Assembly (NCBI GenBank): GCA_030412945.1
Contig: JAUHJS010000001.1
Span: forward strand, 372,001-436,000
Source: Shiella aurantiaca
Lineage (GTDB): Bacteria > Bacteroidota > Bacteroidia > Cytophagales > Cyclobacteriaceae
Direction of reading: 5' to 3'
Length of the DNA stretch: 64,000 nt
Both the position numbers and the translations under genes were made by a program. Of the stretch, positions 1 to 7,354 are shown piece by piece (positions within the stretch are counted from its first letter, which is position 1; each line of letters opens with the position of its first letter). The notes under the pieces are model-generated. The model saw only the letters and a program-made list of their open reading frames with translations. It made no database searches and was not told the origin of the DNA.

Positions 1-25
1 ACAAAAATGTTAATCCATCAAATGT

Positions 26-1696
26 ATGAAAAAACCAACATTTAATCGGCTACTAGGCCTCCTTCTTGGACTTGGCATGTTAAACGCTTGTCAATTCCAA
101 GAAAACAAACTCGCTGAAAACCCTGATGTTTTTCAGGAAGCAGGACTCAAGGCCACCCAACTGGGACGGAAGCTGGAAAACGCCTACTCAATAGAGAACA
201 TGACGAAAGCTTTAGAAAATCTCAAAGGCGGAAGTAATGCACGTATGGCCAATGAAATCGAGATTGTGCCTACGCACAGGTATATTCGGCTCTTCCCAAA
301 ATCTGATGAGGATATGTAACGCTTGGAAGCTGACTCCCTTCACTTGTACGATTATCCCTTAGACTATGAGATTGAGGTAGTGGGAGACTATTATATCGAC
401 CCCAATGTAAACCCTACGGAAGGCAAATGGTTCTATACGGCCGTTCCAGTTACTTATTCCGTTCCCTCTGAGGTAGAAACTGAAATACTGGCTGACTTAT
501 TCTTGCCTGAATCCCTGCAGGAAGAAAATCCTGAAGGCAATCGGCAATCAGCCTACAACAGTTTCTTAGACGAACTGGAGTTTGAAGCCCTAAGGATAAC
601 AGGCAACTTGCCTGAAGGGGTAGAAGAAAACACCCGCCTCCAAGGACTTCAGGCCAAAACATACCCCTCAGGAACCGTGATGGTACGAAACACGGACAAC
701 GAAGAAATGATACCAGTGGTGGGAGTAAAAGTGCGCACCAGAAGAGCCTTCTCTTTTGGAAAAGGTTTTACCAATGAGGACGGGGAATACCGAGTTGACA
801 AAGCTTACAGATACGACTGCCACTATACCCTCATTTTTGAAAACGAAGCAGGCTTTAAAGTATGGAACAGTATGGTGGATATTTCGGAAGCGCAACACTA
901 CGTAGGCTCCCACAACCAAACGGGTTTTGACTTCAATATTGATGGCAACTCACGGGCTTGGCCTTTTGCCACCGTAAATAATGCCGCGGTGCGCTATTTG
1001 GAACATAGCAGCAACTTAGGCATACCTCAGCCTCCATCCGGCCTTAGGATAGCCGCCCTCAACCGCGAAGGTTGGTCTTCTGCGCCCATGCTCCGCAAAA
1101 CATGGGGCGTACTTGGCTTCACCACCCATTCGCAATTGGCCACTTTTCTTTTAAAAGCCAATCAATTAAACCTCAGTACCAATGTACTCGCCATTATTAC
1201 TAAATTCATACAGCCTGATATGATTATCTCAGCTTCCAGAACAAATGGAACTGAAGATGTATATGGAGTGGTTTTCCATGAAATGGCCCATGGCTCTCAC
1301 TTCAGCAAGGTAGGCAGCAGCTATTGGATCAAATACATTAATTATATTATGACCTATGGCATAGGCGACAATGGCCCCTATGGAGACGGCACAGGAGCCA
1401 ATGCGGGCTATTGTGGAATAGGCGAACAATGGGGCAATTATTTCTCGGCTGTTTGTATGGATAGGGAATGGCCTTTAGGTGATGGTGTTGGAGAATATTT
1501 GTTTGAAATTGAAGACTGGTATAATCCTGGTTTTTTGTTAGATGTGGATAATATAGCCGATATTACCACGCCCGAAATCTACAGCTGCTTGAGCAGCACT
1601 AGCTTTGCAAGTTTAATCAATTGTTTAAAAACTAAAACTAATAACGATGAACAAGTGGATGCGGCATTTACGAATTATACTGATTGGCCTGAATAG
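26..1696 (+). pseudogene. HExxH metalloprotease-like lipoprotein interrupted by an in-frame stop codon
   Basis: The reading frame opens at ATG 26 with a lipoprotein signal peptide (lipobox LNAC, Cys22). It hits TAA at 317-319 and then continues open in the same frame to 1696. The residues flanking the stop (PKSDEDM / RLEADSLHLYDYP) read as one continuous protein, so a single substitution such as TAC or TAT to TAA is the simplest explanation; there is no frame change. Downstream are a carboxypeptidase-regulatory-like stretch (GKGFTNEDGEYRVD, about residues 150-163 of the downstream part) and a zinc motif HEMAH at 1277-1291. A possible third ligand lies in GIGEQWGNYF. Intact length would be about 556 residues. 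The downstream part has no signal peptide of its own, so it would not be exported unless the stop is read through. A sequencing error is possible. The last 50 bases overlap the next gene in another frame. Confidence 0.75.
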
Positions 1697-1699
1697 TGT
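1617..1699 (+). repeat. Source copy of the protease-tail / lipoprotein-start repeat
   Basis: This stretch encodes the last residues of the protease (NCLKTKTNNDEQVDAAF and on to DWPE-stop) in one frame and the signal peptide of lipoprotein 1 in another. Diverged copies occur at about 2229-2310, 2790-2880 and 3346-3420, each at the 5' end of another lipoprotein paralog. Confidence 0.8.
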
Positions 1700-2138
1700 T
1701 TTGCTCTTTCAAGGTTGTAATTTTTTAATGTTTGACCCACCGGAAGATAAGTATGCTGTGGATTTCGATAATTCATCTGAACACAACATTCTATTAGTTT
1801 TTTTGGCAAACGACTCTACTAATCCACTTTATTGGCGTGATAGCTTAAAGATAAATACTAATGAAACTAAAGAACATTTTAGATTCGTGAGGGAAGGTGA
1901 GATGACGAATGATATCGAGAATATTGAGAAAGCTTCAAATAGATATAGCGGGTTTACTATTTTACTATTCCGAGATGACGAATTGCTAAAAACTTGGACA
2001 GGCCCATCTGGCTATTATTCCGATACCATTAATAGCCCGTTTAATTATAATTCATGGGAATTCAAACCTGCAAGCAATAGGCCAGAAAATATATTAAGCG
2101 CTGTTACCTTTACCATTACGGATAAAGATTTACAATAA
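1647..2138 (+). CDS. Small lipoprotein, tandem paralog 1 of 4
   Basis: 163 residues with a lipoprotein signal peptide (MNKWMRHLRIILIGLNSVLLFQGC, lipobox Cys24 preceded by FQG), so it is probably anchored in the envelope. I recognise no known domain. The family motif near the C-terminus is a W-x-G-P/S stretch followed by DTINSPFNYNSWE, then a closing TFTITDKDLQ. The start ATG lies inside the 3' end of the upstream protease gene, in a different frame, and overlaps it by 50 bases. Translation could therefore be coupled to the protease or rely on a promoter within it. Lower GC content than the metabolic genes in this window. A strong hairpin follows immediately. Function unknown. Confidence 0.8.
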   Translation: MNKWMRHLRIILIGLNSVLLFQGCNFLMFDPPEDKYAVDFDNSSEHNILLVFLANDSTNPLYWRDSLKINTNETKEHFRFVREGEMTNDIENIEKASNRYSGFTILLFRDDELLKTWTGPSGYYSDTINSPFNYNSWEFKPASNRPENILSAVTFTITDKDLQ

Positions 2139-2140
2139 AA

Positions 2141-2175
2141 AACGAACTGACGAGGTACTTCTTCGTCAGTTCGTT
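2141..2175 (+). terminator. Intrinsic terminator after lipoprotein 1
   Basis: Perfect 13-base arms AACGAACTGACGA and TCGTCAGTTCGTT with a 9-base loop, followed by a short T-rich run, 3 bases after the stop codon. Confidence 0.75.
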
Positions 2176-2228
2176 TTACTATTATGAATTTAAACCACAA
2201 CTATCATGGCATTAAAGGCTTATTACTA

Positions 2229-2297
2229 ATGAAAAAAACCAATAACGATGAACAAGTTGATGCAGCTTTTGCCAACTATCCTGATTGGCCTGAGTAG
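2229..2297 (+). repeat. Ghost of the protease C-terminus in front of lipoprotein 2
   Basis: In the frame corresponding to the protease this segment reads M-K-K-T followed by NNDEQVDAAFANYPDWPE and a TAG stop. It is nearly identical to the real protease tail at 1641-1696, but no protease body precedes it. The lipoprotein 2 start codon (2248) lies inside it in the other frame, as in copy 1. Confidence 0.8.
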
Positions 2298-2718
2298 TAC
2301 ATTCATCTTTCAAGGATGTATTTTTTTTATAGGCGAGCCGCCTAATGGAAAATTTCTGGAAACTTACAAAAATACCTCCCAAGAAGATATTGAATTGGTT
2401 TTTATAGGTAAAGAACTTACTGATACCGTTAGAGTTTTAGCTAATAGTGTATTCGTAATGAAAAGAGGATTTACACATAATGATGACATGCCAGTAAATG
2501 AATTTGTGGGTGATATGTATCGTACAGGTGGAATCGTTCAGTTATACTCTCAAGGGCAACTTCATAAAGAATGGCAAGGGCCACCAGGAAACTTTGGAGA
2601 TTCCGTGAACGACCCTTTCAATTTTGATTCATGGGAGGTGGAGCTTTACCAAGCCGGAGAATATGAAAACCCAAAAGGGACAATTATTTTCACCATTAGT
2701 GATGAGGATTTGCAATAA
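2248..2718 (+). CDS. Small lipoprotein, tandem paralog 2 of 4
   Basis: 156 residues. Signal peptide with lipobox FQGC (Cys24), then a GEPPNGKF start like the DPP start of paralogs 1 and 3. The family motif is WQGPPGNFGDSVNDPFNFDSWE, here split as WQGPPGNFGDS and NDPFNFDSWE, ending TIIFTISDEDLQ. The first bases overlap a ghost of the upstream protease tail. A long hairpin follows. Probably an envelope-anchored protein of unknown role. Divergence from paralogs 1 and 3 suggests an old duplication. Confidence 0.8.
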   Translation: MNKLMQLLPTILIGLSSTFIFQGCIFFIGEPPNGKFLETYKNTSQEDIELVFIGKELTDTVRVLANSVFVMKRGFTHNDDMPVNEFVGDMYRTGGIVQLYSQGQLHKEWQGPPGNFGDSVNDPFNFDSWEVELYQAGEYENPKGTIIFTISDEDLQ

Positions 2719-2741
2719 AGGTATTGAGCTTTTCAATTTTT

Positions 2742-2780
2742 ACACCTACCTGAGGGCCAATTTGGCTTTCAGGCAGGTGT
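2742..2780 (+). terminator. Hairpin after lipoprotein 2
   Basis: Imperfect 19-base arms (ACACCTACCTGAGGGCCAA and TTGGCTTTCAGGCAGGTGT) meet almost without a loop and are followed by TTTG. Mismatches are one A-C and two wobble pairs. The sequence is unrelated to the hairpin after lipoprotein 1. Confidence 0.6.
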
Positions 2781-2815
2781 TTGTAGCTTCTATAAATTGC
2801 ATAAAACCAATAACG

Positions 2816-3301
2816 ATGCACAAGTGGATGCGGCATTTGCCAATTATACTGATTGGCCTAATTAGTACCTTTATCTTTCAAGGATGTAACCTTTTTATGT
2901 TCGATCCACCTACTGAATGGCACAGAGTGGAATTTGAAAACCTTTCAAGTCATGAGATTAAGCTCACTTTTAAGGCCAACGAAGGTAAAAATACCATTAT
3001 TCACTGGGAGGATTCTTTCTACATAGGTTCAATGGTTTCATACAGTGTGTTTAATCTTGTTGGTGATGAAGCAGAAAAAGCAACCATTGAGAAGGCCTCT
3101 AACGAATTTAAAGATGTAATAATCACTTTATATATTGGGTCTGATTCAGTTAAATCATGGAAAGGTTCATCGGACTATTTTGAAGACACCATTAACAGTC
3201 CATTCAATTATAATTCTTGGGAAATAAGGTCAGTACCTAAGAATCCTCAGAATATTGTAGGAGCAGTTACCTTTACAATTTCAGATGAGGATTTGCAATA
3301 G
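2816..3301 (+). CDS. Small lipoprotein, tandem paralog 3 of 4
   Basis: 161 residues from ATG 2816. The frame is open further upstream (to 2624), but that extension runs through lipoprotein 2 and its terminator, and only the 2816 start gives the conserved signal peptide (MHKWMRHLPIILIGLI..., lipobox Cys24). It is the closest paralog of copy 1: both continue CN-hydrophobic-MFDPP, carry a K/T-W-x-G-S/P block, then DTINSPFNYNSWE, and end TFTISDEDLQ or similar. No known domain. The 5' end again sits on a ghost protease tail (HKTNNDAQVDAAFANYTDWP in the other frame, closed by TAG at 2863). Confidence 0.8.
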   Translation: MHKWMRHLPIILIGLISTFIFQGCNLFMFDPPTEWHRVEFENLSSHEIKLTFKANEGKNTIIHWEDSFYIGSMVSYSVFNLVGDEAEKATIEKASNEFKDVIITLYIGSDSVKSWKGSSDYFEDTINSPFNYNSWEIRSVPKNPQNIVGAVTFTISDEDLQ

Positions 3302-3302
3302 A

Positions 3303-3333
3303 AAACAAGGCGGATATTAATTCCGCCTTGTTT
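3303..3333 (+). terminator. Intrinsic terminator after lipoprotein 3
   Basis: Arms AAACAAGGCGGA and TCCGCCTTGTTT around a 7-base loop, ending in a T-run, directly behind the TAG stop. Confidence 0.8.
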
Positions 3334-3345
3334 TTGAACCTGATA

Positions 3346-3420
3346 ATTGTTTAAAAACTAAAACCAATAACGATGAATAAGTGGATGCGGCATTTGCCTT
3401 CTTTACCGACTGGCCTTAAA
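3346..3420 (+). repeat. Ghost protease tail in front of lipoprotein 4
   Basis: The sequence AATTGTTTAAAAACTAAAAC matches the protease gene at 1619-1638. This copy therefore reaches further upstream into the protease than copies 2 and 3. In the protease frame it now stops early (TAA 3378-3380), so it is decaying. Confidence 0.75.
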
Positions 3421-3864
3421 GCATGGCATATATTCTTTCTGATTATAGGCACTATATTACAGGGGTGTTGTTTGTTTTGTTGGGATAAAGAGCCTGATGA
3501 AAGATACAAGATTACATTCTTTAATTCAACAGAATTTGATTTGCGTATTGTTTTGGGTGAGGAAACTATTAAAGACGAATATAATTTGAGGCCTCAAAAA
3601 GCTTCAAGTCAATCAGGCTCTATCGGGGTAAATGATGGAGAGGATCCGGTGGTAAAAATATTTGATGGGGGTTATGCTCCCTACCAAAATATTGTAAAAG
3701 TATACCGCAATGACTCTCTTCGGGTTACTTGGCATGGCCCTCCAAGAGATTTTGGCAATGATTCATTAAGTTTTTTCAACTTTAGGTCTTGGGAGGTCAT
3801 TAAATACCCCGAGGATTCACTAGTTGATGGTGAAATACGCTTCACCATTGACACTATCTATTAG
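3373..3864 (+). CDS. Small lipoprotein, tandem paralog 4 of 4
   Basis: 163 residues and the most diverged member. The first 9 residues (MNKWMRHLP) match the other copies, then an insertion lengthens the hydrophobic segment so that the lipobox (LQGC) sits at Cys32, followed by further cysteines (CCLFCW). The family core is kept as WHGPPRDFGNDSLSFFNFRSWE with the motif split by extra residues, ending IRFTIDTIY. Function unknown; probably envelope-anchored. It closes the array and faces the minus-strand Sia-like module. Confidence 0.78.
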   Translation: MNKWMRHLPSLPTGLKAWHIFFLIIGTILQGCCLFCWDKEPDERYKITFFNSTEFDLRIVLGEETIKDEYNLRPQKASSQSGSIGVNDGEDPVVKIFDGGYAPYQNIVKVYRNDSLRVTWHGPPRDFGNDSLSFFNFRSWEVIKYPEDSLVDGEIRFTIDTIY

Positions 3865-3910
3865 TTTGGAATGCAGTTGGGAAGGAGATATCATGCTGAG
3901 ATAAAAACCA

Positions 3911-3935
3911 ATGAGGCCTTACAACAAGGCCTCAT
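3911..3935. terminator. Bidirectional terminator between convergent genes
   Basis: Arms ATGAGGCCTT and AAGGCCTCAT around ACAAC, with A-rich sequence before and T-rich sequence after. It overlaps the last codons of the minus-strand coiled-coil gene and can serve both directions. Confidence 0.75.
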
Positions 3936-4461
3936 CTTTTTTACGGAGGGTCTGCCGCATCAGATATTTTTCTACTACGGTATCGATTGGCTTCAGAAGT
4001 ACGGCAATGCTCATCTTTGAAAACAATACAAAATATTGATTTTCCGTGTTCTTCTCTATTAAGGGCTCCAACAAGCCTTCTGATAGCATAAATAGACCGA
4101 CAGCAATCAACAATACGATAGTACCCGCCTTACGGCCTACGCGAGCCTTCACCAACTGGTCAATGGTATCTTGCAAAATCTGATTATTGACCTTTAGGTC
4201 ATGGTTGATTTTGCCAATCTCCTCCGACTGCGTTTTTAGCTGGTCGTTGGCCTGATTCAACTTATGATGTAGTCTATCGCTGATAGAAGTCAATATTTTG
4301 GCTTCTCCAATAAGGCGGTCGTACTTATCACACAGACTTTTGTACTCTTCCTTCCATACGGCTTCATCCTTTCCCGACTGGGTCATGACATTACGCGCAT
4401 GTTCTAGAAAATCGGCTTCTTTTTGAAAAACTTCTTCGCTATGAAGCTTCTTGTTCGACAT
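3919..4461 (-). CDS. Coiled-coil membrane protein of a Sia-like module
   Basis: 180 residues. Residues about 10-110 are charged and heptad-rich, predicting a long coiled coil. A hydrophobic segment follows (AGTIVLLIAVGLFMLSEGLL), then a second weakly hydrophobic stretch (FVLFSKMSIAVLLKPIDTVV) and a basic tail. It lies 11 bases downstream of the SiaC-like gene and is probably co-transcribed with it. I do not recognise a named family. Position suggests a membrane partner or output of the SiaB/SiaC switch; that is inference. No enzymatic motif is visible. Confidence 0.75.
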   Translation of the reverse strand: MSNKKLHSEEVFQKEADFLEHARNVMTQSGKDEAVWKEEYKSLCDKYDRLIGEAKILTSISDRLHHKLNQANDQLKTQSEEIGKINHDLKVNNQILQDTIDQLVKARVGRKAGTIVLLIAVGLFMLSEGLLEPLIEKNTENQYFVLFSKMSIAVLLKPIDTVVEKYLMRQTLRKKDEALL

Positions 4462-4472
4462 ATAGCTACCGC

Positions 4473-4859
4473 TTACTCTTCCTCTTTAAGCACCAACATT
4501 TCAATTGGTATTTTGATGATTTCTTTAAAGTCCTCGCCTGATTCCTGCATATCTTCATCTTCCTCGTCATAGTACCACTTGATAGCAATCTGCTTGCTGT
4601 CTTTTTGGGCTTTTTCGAGTTTTCTGAAAATCTCCACTAGGCATTTTGAAGAGCTGGTATTGAAATATTCTAGTTTGACTATAAGTAGGGTTTCTTTCTT
4701 TGGTTCCTTCACATACTGGTCGAGCCAGTCGAGCAAAGGCTTATAAAATTCAATTGAATTTTCGGGGATTGACCTTCCAGAGATTTCGAATATGCCATTA
4801 TCGTTATTAAAGGATAATCGGGGGGTCTTGGGGGTAGATTCTAAATAAAAATTCTCCAT
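4473..4859 (-). CDS. SiaC-family (DUF1987) regulatory phosphoprotein
   Basis: 128 residues, the usual length for DUF1987/SiaC. Recognisable are the N-terminal Y-L-x-x-T-x-x-T-P-x-L/I pattern, the central FNTSSSKCLVEIF motif that carries the phospho-acceptor region, and an acidic loop (YYDEEDEDMQESGEDF). In Pseudomonas, SiaC is phosphorylated by the kinase SiaB and in its unphosphorylated form activates a diguanylate cyclase. No cyclase is encoded here, so the output must be elsewhere or different. It sits 16 bases downstream of the SiaB-like gene and 11 bases upstream of a coiled-coil membrane gene. Confidence 0.85.
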   Translation of the reverse strand: MENFYLESTPKTPRLSFNNDNGIFEISGRSIPENSIEFYKPLLDWLDQYVKEPKKETLLIVKLEYFNTSSSKCLVEIFRKLEKAQKDSKQIAIKWYYDEEDEDMQESGEDFKEIIKIPIEMLVLKEEE

Positions 4860-4875
4860 CTTCTTTTCCTGGGTA

Positions 4876-5418
4876 TTATGCCGATACTCTTACTTGTAAG
4901 CTAAAAAACGAATAATTGGTGTTTACGGATTTAAAATCGTAAACCAATTTATCGCCTGATTTCCGGACAATGTCAATGATGCCAAGGCCTGCGCCACCTT
5001 TTTCGGATACATCGCCATTGTTGAGGCGCTCACGGTATACCGATTTGAGTTCTTCGGTAGACATGGCATTGATATCATCTATCCGTTTCTTTAATCCTGC
5101 TACTTTATCTGCTGCTACGTGATTTCCGGTAACAATGTTGTAACCACCTTCTCCCTCACGGGTAAGCATAAATAAAATAGTCTGATACTCTTCACTATCC
5201 ACTTGGATTTCATCAAAATGATGGTAAATATTCTGCAGGATCTCTACGAGAATATTGAAGACCTTCTTTTTAAGTTTCGGACTCAGTTCAATCTTATCCA
5301 GTTTATTTTCTGCAAGCTGAAGGATGCAATTAAATAAATCACCAGATACATTTCCCTTATACGCCAAAACAATGTCCTTATTTTGCATTTTATGGTAGTA
5401 ATCGTGGATGTCAAGCAT
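4876..5418 (-). CDS. SiaB-family protein kinase
   Basis: 180 residues of the SiaB/DUF6272 type, a GHKL-fold kinase related to anti-sigma kinases. Visible are the N-terminal FxGxVS-like segment (LAYKGNVSGDLF), the helix with a conserved EILQNIYHH (N-box-like) and the glycine-rich EKGGAGLGIIDIVRKSG (G-box, about residues 139-155). Its expected substrate is the adjacent SiaC-like protein. It is first in a three-gene minus-strand operon. Two inverted repeats lie in the 130 bases upstream and may control it. Confidence 0.82.
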   Translation of the reverse strand: MLDIHDYYHKMQNKDIVLAYKGNVSGDLFNCILQLAENKLDKIELSPKLKKKVFNILVEILQNIYHHFDEIQVDSEEYQTILFMLTREGEGGYNIVTGNHVAADKVAGLKKRIDDINAMSTEELKSVYRERLNNGDVSEKGGAGLGIIDIVRKSGDKLVYDFKSVNTNYSFFSLQVRVSA

Positions 5419-5439
5419 TATTAGTAATCATAAGCCGTT

Positions 5440-5470
5440 TTTAGGGCAAATACCTTCGTAATGCCCTAAA
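5440..5470. promoter_or_regulatory. Inverted repeat upstream of the SiaB-like gene
   Basis: Perfect 9-base arms TTTAGGGCA and TGCCCTAAA separated by 13 bases. There is no T-run on either side, so an operator or mRNA leader structure fits better than a terminator. Confidence 0.35.
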
Positions 5471-5480
5471 TATAAGATAT

Positions 5481-5510
5481 TATGCTTAAAGTTTGATTAT
5501 TTTAAGCATA
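5481..5510. promoter_or_regulatory. Second inverted repeat upstream of the SiaB-like gene
   Basis: Perfect 10-base arms TATGCTTAAA and TTTAAGCATA separated by 10 bases, so the arm centres are about two helical turns apart, as for a dimeric repressor site. It could also help end the POT transporter transcript, although no T-run follows on the minus strand. Confidence 0.4.
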
Positions 5511-5550
5511 AAAACTTAAAATTGACTTAATCTAACAATTTGTTGAAGCA

Positions 5551-7107
5551 TTAATGCACGTTGCCCATCCATTTATTCATCAATGGGGCTAGCAATAAGG
5601 CAATAGCCGCGCCTCCTAATGCATAATAGGCAATCAGTTCGAAACCTGCCGTATACACACCCAGCGAGTCGAGACCACCAACGGCTTGCCCGGCCGTACC
5701 TTCAACCGCCAATTCCTTACCAATAAAGCCAACAATCTGGAAAGCGTATGCCGATGACAAGAACCAAACCCCCATCATAAAGGCTACCATACGTATAGGG
5801 CTTAATGAGGTGATTTTCGACAAGCCTACCGGAGACATGAATAGCTCGCCCAATGAAATCATGGCATACATAATAGTTAGATAGGCAAAAGGCACCATGC
5901 CTTGCTCGTTGGCAGAAGCCCCGCTCCAGCTCAAGATCAAGAAACCAATACCTAGCAAAGCCAAGCCAAAAGAGAACTTGAAAGGCGTACGCGGATTCAA
6001 ATTACGCTTAGATAAGCCCGTCCACATGATGGACACGGGAATCGATAGTAGAATAATAAATAACGGATTGATAGCATTGGTTTCAGCGGCACCAAAAGCC
6101 CAAGTACCAAAAGTAGGCAGCAAGACGTTTCTATCAGCAAAAAGCGTAATTACGCTACCGCTTAGCTCATGAAAGCCCCAGAAGAGGGTCATGAAAAGGG
6201 TAATCAGTATAGCCACCACCAGTTTCCCTCTTTCTTCTGCTGTAGCCCGTATGATTTCATATAATAAGTAGCCTAGTATCACGATACTCATCAATCGAAA
6301 AATCACGTTTACGATAGTGACTTCGCCCAAAAACGATTCACCATTGGCAATGTACTGATATGATGAAATCAGCCAGGCAATTACAGGCACCATCAAAAAG
6401 GCCAAAACCGGTACCAAGGTGCCCAGTTTCAATCCCATTACTTTTTCATTGATTTTAGAATGGGCAGGAGGCAAACCTTTATCGCCAAATACTCCGTTTT
6501 TGATTCCGGAATAGAAGAACATCAAGCCTAGCAACATACCAAATCCGGCTAAACCAAAACCGTAATGCCATCCATAGGTATAGCCTAACCAACCACACAA
6601 TAGAGGAGAAATGGTAGCCCCAATATTGATACCCATATAGAAAATGGTAAATCCGGAATCTTTACGGGCATCATCTGCCGGATATAAAGAACCCACAAAA
6701 GTGGAAATATTAGGTTTGAAGAAGCCATTACCCACAACTAAGAAGGCCAAAGCCAAGAAGAAAGCCACATTATGCTCAATAGCCAGTACGAAATGCCCGA
6801 TGGCCATCAACACACCACCCAATAAGATAGATTTACGATATCCTAAAATTTGATCGGCAATTTTTCCACCAATAGCCGGGGATGCATATACCAAAGAGCC
6901 GTAGGCCGAATAGATAACAGCCGATACGGCATCGCGGTTGGCCAAGGCTTCGAATACACGGTTGACCATGTATAAGGTAAGCAAGGCACGCATACCATAA
7001 AAACTGAAACGTTCCCACAACTCAGCAAAGAACAAATAAAACAAACCTTTGGGGTGGCCCATCCACTGGGGAGTGAAATCTAGCTCCTCATCCGTACCGT
7101 TTTGCAT
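5551..7107 (-). CDS. POT/PTR-family proton-coupled di-/tripeptide transporter
   Basis: 518 residues, the typical length of bacterial POT transporters (inner membrane, proton symport of di- and tripeptides). The proton-coupling motif ELWERFSFYGMRALL is at about residues 29-43, and the second POT signature FTIFYMGINIGATISPLLCG lies near residue 150. Twelve or more hydrophobic segments are visible. It is transcribed away from pckA across a 247-base intergenic region, and no partner gene is attached. The assignment to the family is firm; the exact substrate range cannot be read from the sequence. Confidence 0.93.
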   Translation of the reverse strand: MQNGTDEELDFTPQWMGHPKGLFYLFFAELWERFSFYGMRALLTLYMVNRVFEALANRDAVSAVIYSAYGSLVYASPAIGGKIADQILGYRKSILLGGVLMAIGHFVLAIEHNVAFFLALAFLVVGNGFFKPNISTFVGSLYPADDARKDSGFTIFYMGINIGATISPLLCGWLGYTYGWHYGFGLAGFGMLLGLMFFYSGIKNGVFGDKGLPPAHSKINEKVMGLKLGTLVPVLAFLMVPVIAWLISSYQYIANGESFLGEVTIVNVIFRLMSIVILGYLLYEIIRATAEERGKLVVAILITLFMTLFWGFHELSGSVITLFADRNVLLPTFGTWAFGAAETNAINPLFIILLSIPVSIMWTGLSKRNLNPRTPFKFSFGLALLGIGFLILSWSGASANEQGMVPFAYLTIMYAMISLGELFMSPVGLSKITSLSPIRMVAFMMGVWFLSSAYAFQIVGFIGKELAVEGTAGQAVGGLDSLGVYTAGFELIAYYALGGAAIALLLAPLMNKWMGNVH

Positions 7108-7297
7108 AAATTTAAGGTTAAAGTATTAGTTTATTTTCCCAATATGGGGTCATACAAAATTTAAAAGTACAATGTGCACCTGACATATCCAAGGAGCACA
7201 TGGCGGCACAAATTGCACAAAAGAAAGTTTCGCACCAAGAACAAAAACGCTAAAAAAGCTTTTTTTACTATCTTTCAAACGTTTCCAGAAAATTCAC

Positions 7298-7305
7298 TAC
7301 TTTTG
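7298..7305 (+). promoter_or_regulatory. Bacteroidota -7 box upstream of pckA
   Basis: TACTTTTG matches TAnnTTTG 50 bases before the pckA start. No clear TTTG -33 box lies at 19-21 bases upstream. The rest of the 7108-7354 divergent intergenic region is AT-rich with nothing else I can name. Confidence 0.4.
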
Positions 7306-7354
7306 TTCTTTCATTTTTTAAAACAGCCATTTCAAATAAAATTATTCTATTATC

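Noticed and set aside
317-325. Frameshift in the first gene
   Set aside because: Both parts are in the same frame; the interruption is a stop codon, not an indel.
2624-2815. N-terminal extension of lipoprotein 3
   Set aside because: Runs through lipoprotein 2 and a terminator hairpin; the conserved signal peptide starts at 2816.
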